Of a DNA stretch of 64,000 bases, positions 60,158 through 64,000 are shown in pieces (position 1 is the stretch's first letter; each line of letters starts with the position of its first letter). The notes under the pieces were generated by a model. That model was not told the DNA's origin, ran no database searches, and was given only the letters and a program-made list of their open reading frames with translations. The DNA lies in the NCBI GenBank assembly GCA_041821185.1, contig JBGUBD010000018.1, positions 1 through 64,000 of the forward strand, in the 5' to 3' direction. Source of the stretch: Phycisphaerales bacterium AB-hyl4. Its GTDB lineage: Bacteria; Planctomycetota; Phycisphaerae; Phycisphaerales; Phycisphaeraceae. A program made the translations under genes and the position numbers.

Positions 60158-60187
60158 AACCGGTTGCTTAACTATAAACAACCGGTT
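60158..60187. promoter_or_regulatory. Two AACCGGTT palindromes, likely LacI operator pair
   Basis: The perfect palindrome AACCGGTT occurs at 60158-60165 and 60180-60187, 22 bases apart centre to centre (about two helical turns), between the divergent glycosidase and LacI-type genes. Sites of this form suit LacI/GalR-family dimers, whose hinge helices insert at a central CG. Confidence 0.65.
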
Positions 60188-60202
60188 ATTCTACGATCGG
60201 CC

Positions 60203-61246
60203 ATGATCACCTTATCCGTCATTGCGAAGCGCACTGGCCTCACCAAGACCACGGTGTCGCGCATCTTGAACCATCATGACGGGTACCCCCGGGCAACGCG
60301 TGACCGGGTCCTGAAAACCGCCCGAGAACTCGGCTACACGCCCAATCCTTTGAGCCGGGCGTTGGCCGGGGCGCGGAGCATGTCGGTCGGGGTGCTGATA
60401 AACAGTCTCGACCCGTTGCTGGCCAAGGCGTTGCAGGCCATCGAACGGCACAACGCTGACCTGGGCTGTCGCAGCTATGTGGCAGTCACGGGCCATCACG
60501 CGCCGGCAATGGATGCGGACACGGTGCGCGACCTGCTGGCCAGACGCGTTGATGGACTGCTGGTGGACAATGACCAGGCGCTGCCTGCCGAGGCGCGGAC
60601 ACTGCTGGCGGAGGCGGGCGTGCCGGTGGTCTACCTGCGGACTGCGCCGCGCCACGCGCGACTGGCTGTGCGGATTGAACGACGTGGCGCTATCAAGGCG
60701 CTGGTGTCGCGCCTGAAAGCGTTGGGTCATCAACGGGTGGCTTACGTGCGGGCAGCGGACGAAGCGGCACTGGCCAGCTATTACAAGCCGATGCTGGCTG
60801 AGCTTCGTCAGGCGGGTATGCTGGAGTGGCAGGACGAACGCTGGGGCTTGCCGACTGTGCGAGAGGGGGCGGACGCGGTGATCTCGGCGGATCATGTGCA
60901 GGAGGTGTATCGAATGGTCAGCCAACTTCTGCAGGTCGGTGATTATCCCACAGCCTTGTTGTTCCCCGACGACGAATGGGCGCTGGCCGCGCTGGCGGCG
61001 GCGCGGGACTGCAGGGTCGCCGTGCCGGAAGATCTAAGCATTGTCGGGCACGATGGGCACCCCTTGGCGGCGCTCGCTTCCCCGGCGCTCACGACTTTTC
61101 ACGAGCCGGCGGCGGAGGCGGCGTTGCTGGGGGCGCAACTGCTTCAGCAGGCGATCGGTGCGGAACAACCGTTAGCGGAGCGAGCCGAGCACACGTTGCA
61201 TGCAGAACTGGTGTCCGGCGGAACCCTGGGGCGGGCGAGAACATGA
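60203..61246 (+). CDS. LacI-family transcriptional regulator
   Basis: 347 residues: N-terminal helix-turn-helix (ITLSVIAKRTGLTKTTVSRI, LNHHDGYPRATRDRV) and hinge (YTPNPLSRALAGARS), then a periplasmic-binding-like effector domain (VGVLINSLDPLLAKALQAIE, RVAVPEDLSIVGHDGHPLAA). ATG 16 bases after the second palindrome, which suggests autoregulation. Its stop overlaps the next gene (ATGA at 61243), so it is the first gene of the operon. Confidence 0.92.
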   Translation: MITLSVIAKRTGLTKTTVSRILNHHDGYPRATRDRVLKTARELGYTPNPLSRALAGARSMSVGVLINSLDPLLAKALQAIERHNADLGCRSYVAVTGHHAPAMDADTVRDLLARRVDGLLVDNDQALPAEARTLLAEAGVPVVYLRTAPRHARLAVRIERRGAIKALVSRLKALGHQRVAYVRAADEAALASYYKPMLAELRQAGMLEWQDERWGLPTVREGADAVISADHVQEVYRMVSQLLQVGDYPTALLFPDDEWALAALAAARDCRVAVPEDLSIVGHDGHPLAALASPALTTFHEPAAEAALLGAQLLQQAIGAEQPLAERAEHTLHAELVSGGTLGRART

Positions 61247-62370
61247 ACCAGCCAGCGACACGAACAGGTGCCGGTTTGGTGGTGGCGGCAGTGCGATGTC
61301 ATGTGTGCGAGCATGCGCTTCGGCCGGAGGTGGTGATCCGCTCTCATGCTGGCGTGCACGACCGGTCGCGATACCTGCTGGTGGAACTGGTAGACGCGGA
61401 TGGCTGTCAGGGCTGGGGCGAGGCGGCGACGACGCCGATCTGGAGCGGCGAGTGGGCCCAGACGGAGGCGGAACTGGTTCGCGGACTACTCGCACCGGCG
61501 ATTGTCGGTACGAGCTATGAGCACCCGAGCGAACTGCTGACGAAGCTCGATGCAGTTTGCTGGGGCCATCCGTTCACCAAGGCGGCGGTCGAGACGGCGG
61601 CATGGGATCTGTGGGCTCGTCGGCAGCAGCGGTCGGTGCTGGAACTCGTGGCTGACCGTCCGCCGTCGACTTCGTTGCCGACGCGGGCGAGCATCGGTGC
61701 GTACCCGCTGGAACAGACGCTGCGGATGGCCACGGAATTCCATGCTCGCGGGATTCGATGCTTGAAGTTCAAGGTGGGTCTACCGGGTGTAGACGATGCG
61801 GTGCGGTTGCGAGCAGTGCGTGAGGCGGTCGGGTCGGACGTGGTGTTTACGCTGGATGCCAATGGGGGTTACCCCTCGGCAGACGTGGCGTTGCGGGCGC
61901 TCGAAACGATGCTGCCTGTCGGCATCGCGTTGCTGGAGCAGCCGACGCCGCGCGATCGGCTGGACCTGCTGGCGGCGGTGCGGCGGCATGCGAGCGTGCC
62001 GGTGATGGCGGACGAAGCGATCTTCACCGCCGACCAGTTGGCCATGGCCCTGGACCTCGACGCGTTCGACGTGCTCTCGGTCTACCCGGGCAAGAATGGC
62101 GGCTTCTCGAATGCGCTGGCCATGGCGCGCACGGCCGCCGCAGCGGGCAAGGGTTGTGCCGTCGGCTCAAATCTGGAAACCGACGTCGGCCTCGCGGCGA
62201 TGACGACACTGGCGGCCGGCTGCAAAGCCTTTGACGTCGAGCGGTGGCCGGGTGATTTCGCGTCGTCACTGTATTACACCGGCAGCGCCGTGCACGAGCT
62301 TTTGGCGCTTGAAGACGGCCGCATTGCCGTGCCGGACGGGCCGGGCTTTGGTGTGGAGCCGAGGCTATGA
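61243..62370 (+). CDS. Mandelate racemase / muconate lactonising-type enzyme
   Basis: 375 residues of the enolase superfamily. Motifs are LKFKVGLPG (KxK), FTLDANGGYPS (Asp), ALLEQPTPRD (Glu), VPVMADEAIFTAD (Asp/Glu) and AVGSNLETDVGLAAM. All three metal ligands and the base lysine are present, as in MLE/dipeptide epimerase-like enzymes. It may cycloisomerise or epimerise a sugar acid or lactone. It starts inside the LacI stop codon and ends in the start of the first amidohydrolase. Confidence 0.88.
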   Translation: MNQPATRTGAGLVVAAVRCHVCEHALRPEVVIRSHAGVHDRSRYLLVELVDADGCQGWGEAATTPIWSGEWAQTEAELVRGLLAPAIVGTSYEHPSELLTKLDAVCWGHPFTKAAVETAAWDLWARRQQRSVLELVADRPPSTSLPTRASIGAYPLEQTLRMATEFHARGIRCLKFKVGLPGVDDAVRLRAVREAVGSDVVFTLDANGGYPSADVALRALETMLPVGIALLEQPTPRDRLDLLAAVRRHASVPVMADEAIFTADQLAMALDLDAFDVLSVYPGKNGGFSNALAMARTAAAAGKGCAVGSNLETDVGLAAMTTLAAGCKAFDVERWPGDFASSLYYTGSAVHELLALEDGRIAVPDGPGFGVEPRL

Positions 62371-63104
62371 CTGATCCGATTCCGACGATCATCGACGTGC
62401 ACGCGATGCTCGGGGTGGAAAACCACCTTCGCCTCGATGCCGATGCGCTGCTGGAACAGATGGACCGCCACGGCATTACCGCGGCAATCACCCGGCCGAT
62501 GGGGCGTGAACTGGTCTGGGCCTGGCGCGAGGGCAACGACGCGCGGTTGCGCCACAGTGAGGCCGACCGATTGCGGGCATGGGTGACCGCCAACCCGTGG
62601 GCCGGCAATGAGGCGATCGACGAGCTGCGACGCTGCGCCGATCGCGGCGCGGCGGGGCTGTTCCTCCACCCGGCCCGGCAAGGCTTCATGCCGATCGAGT
62701 CGGTGAACATGGCGTTGGTGGAGCAGGCGGCGTCGCTGAACTGGCCAGTCATGATGCAGGCTGGGACGTACGTTTACGGTGACATTCTAGCTATGGCGGA
62801 GGTGGCCCGGCGGTTTCCACAGACGTCTTTCATCCTCGGTGGCGGTGGGTTTACCGACATGTGGTTCGAGGTGCCCGATGCCATGGCCGAGCATGGCAAC
62901 CTGCTGCTGGAAACATCGCTGCTTTGGGGCGACGCGATTCTCGAACTGGTGAACGCGGGTTTTGGCGATCGTCTGCTGTTTGGCAGTGGCGCGCCACGCA
63001 ACCATCCGGAGGTGGTGTTGAACATGCTCGATCGGCTTGACCTGCCTGATGCGGCGCACCAGGCGATTCTCGGCGGCAATGCGCAGAGGGTGCTGACATG
63101 GTGA
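62367..63104 (+). CDS. Amidohydrolase-2 family protein, weak metal site
   Basis: 245 residues, TIM-barrel type: IIDVHAMLGVENHLRLDADA, LEQMDRHGITAAITRPMG, TSFILGGGGFTDMWF and LLFGSGAPRNHPEVVLNML. The usual DxHxH at the start is only DVHA, and the late D of GSDxP is GSGAP, so the metal centre looks incomplete. It may be a non-catalytic partner of the next gene or use an altered mechanism. Coupled to both neighbours by overlapping stop and start codons. Confidence 0.8.
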   Translation: MTDPIPTIIDVHAMLGVENHLRLDADALLEQMDRHGITAAITRPMGRELVWAWREGNDARLRHSEADRLRAWVTANPWAGNEAIDELRRCADRGAAGLFLHPARQGFMPIESVNMALVEQAASLNWPVMMQAGTYVYGDILAMAEVARRFPQTSFILGGGGFTDMWFEVPDAMAEHGNLLLETSLLWGDAILELVNAGFGDRLLFGSGAPRNHPEVVLNMLDRLDLPDAAHQAILGGNAQRVLTW

Positions 63105-63871
63105 ACGAGCCGATCTTTGATTTTCACTGTCACCTCGAGTCGCAATGGTTTGATCATGCGCTGATGGATCGAGCGACGTTTCTGGAAGGGCTCGACCGTT
63201 GCGGTGTGCGCCGGGCGTGCATCTTCACGGTAATGGGATTTTATGGTGAGTCGGTTGCGGCCAACGACCGGCTCGCGGCGACGGCTGCCGAGGCACCAGG
63301 GCGTCTGATTCCCTTTGCCACCGTAGACCCCAAGCAGGGCGAGGCGGCGGTGAAGGAGTTGAGCCGATGTCTGGAGCGCGGTGTGTTCCGAGGGGTGAAG
63401 TTTCATCCGTGGATGCAGAGCTTCGCGTCGACGATGGTGTGGCCGACGATGAACCGACTGCTTGGGCTGGCGGCCGATCATGGTGTGCCGGTGCTTTTTC
63501 ATGATGGCACGCCGCCTTACAGCACGACCTTTCAGATCGCTGCGCTGGCACGCCGGTCGCCGCGGACCACCGTGGTGCTTGGGCATGGCGGGCTGGCGGA
63601 CTACACCGAGGCGGCGGCGCAACTGGCTGCGGAGATTGCGAACCTGCATGTGTGCACCTGCTGTCCGAAAGCGGGCGATATTCAATATCTCGTGCAGCGT
63701 GTGGGACCGGAGAAGGTGCTGTTCGGTTCAGACTTTGGCGTGGCGGGCTGGCGGGTGCTGGCCGAGCGTCTGGATGACCTGGCGCACGCGGGGCTGAGCG
63801 AGGCGGCGCGGGGGATGGTGTTGTGGCAGAACGCGGAGCGGCTGCTTCGCTTGGAGACGAGCGATGCGTGA
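63098..63871 (+). CDS. Amidohydrolase-2 family protein
   Basis: 257 residues with the full motif set: IFDFHCHLESQWFDH (HxH), RGVKFHPWMQSF, VPVLFHDGTPPYS, TVVLGHGGLADYTEA and VLFGSDFGVAGWRVLA (metal Asp). Such enzymes hydrolyse lactones or decarboxylate acids. It overlaps the previous gene by 7 bases and the next by 8. Together with the incomplete relative before it, the pair may act as a heteromer. Confidence 0.87.
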   Translation: MVNEPIFDFHCHLESQWFDHALMDRATFLEGLDRCGVRRACIFTVMGFYGESVAANDRLAATAAEAPGRLIPFATVDPKQGEAAVKELSRCLERGVFRGVKFHPWMQSFASTMVWPTMNRLLGLAADHGVPVLFHDGTPPYSTTFQIAALARRSPRTTVVLGHGGLADYTEAAAQLAAEIANLHVCTCCPKAGDIQYLVQRVGPEKVLFGSDFGVAGWRVLAERLDDLAHAGLSEAARGMVLWQNAERLLRLETSDA

Positions 63872-64000
63872 CGTGCGGTTGGTTCAGTTGCAACGATCCG
63901 GCCAGCGAGCGGTGGCGATCGTGGAGGGCGATGCGCTCGTGCTGTTGCACGAGGTTCGTTCGGCCTACGGCCTCGCCGATCAGGCAGCCGAGGAAGGCGA
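63864..64000 (+). CDS. GguC-like protein (N-terminal part, cut by window edge)
   Basis: 45 residues visible from the ATG at 63864: MRDVRLVQLQRSGQRAVAIV, EGDALVLLHEVRSAYGLAD. The opening MRxxRLxQL and the VEGD turn match the fumarylacetoacetate-hydrolase-like GguC family found in sugar-acid operons. The catalytic domain lies outside the window. Overlaps the amidohydrolase gene by 8 bases. Confidence 0.5.
   Translation, partial: MRDVRLVQLQRSGQRAVAIVEGDALVLLHEVRSAYGLADQAAEEG

Noticed and set aside
1..64000. CRISPR arrays
   Set aside because: No regularly spaced direct repeats of 24-40 bp were seen; the only tandem repeat is two 15-bp units at 25240-25269.

Overview
The window comes from a GC-rich, heterotrophic bacterium that is very probably a planctomycete of the Phycisphaerae type. 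The evidence is three complete PEP-CTERM proteins and one truncated copy (tails such as IPEPASLGLLGLG followed by RRRR), a prepilin-like protein with FTLIELLVVISII, a formylglycine sulfatase, several large glycoside-hydrolase-like proteins, and Gfo/Idh, ROK and LacI-type sugar genes. No rRNA, intact tRNA or CRISPR array was seen. The assignment is inference from gene content; no marker gene is present.

Region 1 (1-8.3 kb) is a metal and sulfur stress block. It holds the start of a heavy-metal P-type ATPase with a separate cysteine-free HMA-like partner, a frameshifted exported protein, an ECF sigma factor, and a DUF4405 membrane protein. A sulfide-handling pair follows (rhodanese-DUF2892 and a beta-lactamase-fold/double-rhodanese protein), then a SulP stub, a DUF6448 protein, and a second ECF sigma with its membrane anti-sigma. 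Region 2 (8.7-23.8 kb) is metabolic. It holds formate-THF ligase, a ferric-reductase-like flavoprotein, an NAD-synthetase stub cut by an IS21 remnant, and an AraC/phytanoyl dioxygenase/HpaI aldolase/NHL group. It also holds a sulfatase and a minus-strand ketoacid operon (XRE-cupin regulator, SDR, CoA-transferase, thiolase).

Region 3 (24.0-25.3 kb) is a mosaic of dead insertion sequences (two IS256 pieces, an IS3-type 5' end) around a broken GntR gene. Region 4 (25.3-43.6 kb) looks like a carbohydrate-utilisation island. Two large TIM-barrel-type proteins share a DEPE motif. With them are a BNR sialidase-like protein, an amidohydrolase fused to a class III aminotransferase, a prepilin, a ROK regulator, PEP-CTERM proteins, a GH99-like protein, a Gfo/Idh oxidoreductase and a further glycosidase-like protein. 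IS debris overlaps the 3' ends of two of these genes. Region 5 (43.6-50.2 kb) mixes IS66 and IS4 remnants, an acyl-CoA ligase/thiolase-like pair, an integrase remnant beside a tRNA-3'-end-like site, a serine recombinase, and a creatininase with two in-frame stops.

Region 6 (50.2-64 kb) is sugar-acid catabolism. A translationally coupled SDR/enolase-superfamily/NTF2-RidA operon sits beside a breakpoint of two truncated genes. A PEP-CTERM protein, an NAD-epimerase and an ABC exporter follow. Last comes a LacI-controlled operon (enolase-superfamily enzyme, two amidohydrolases, GguC-like start) divergent from an 812-residue glycosidase-like gene, with two identical 8-bp palindromes in the intergenic region. 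The strongest novelty candidates are the amidohydrolase-aminotransferase fusion, the 60-64 kb operon, the DUF4405 protein with helical repeats, and the double-nonsense creatininase. All coordinates and calls come from reading the sequence; no database search was possible.
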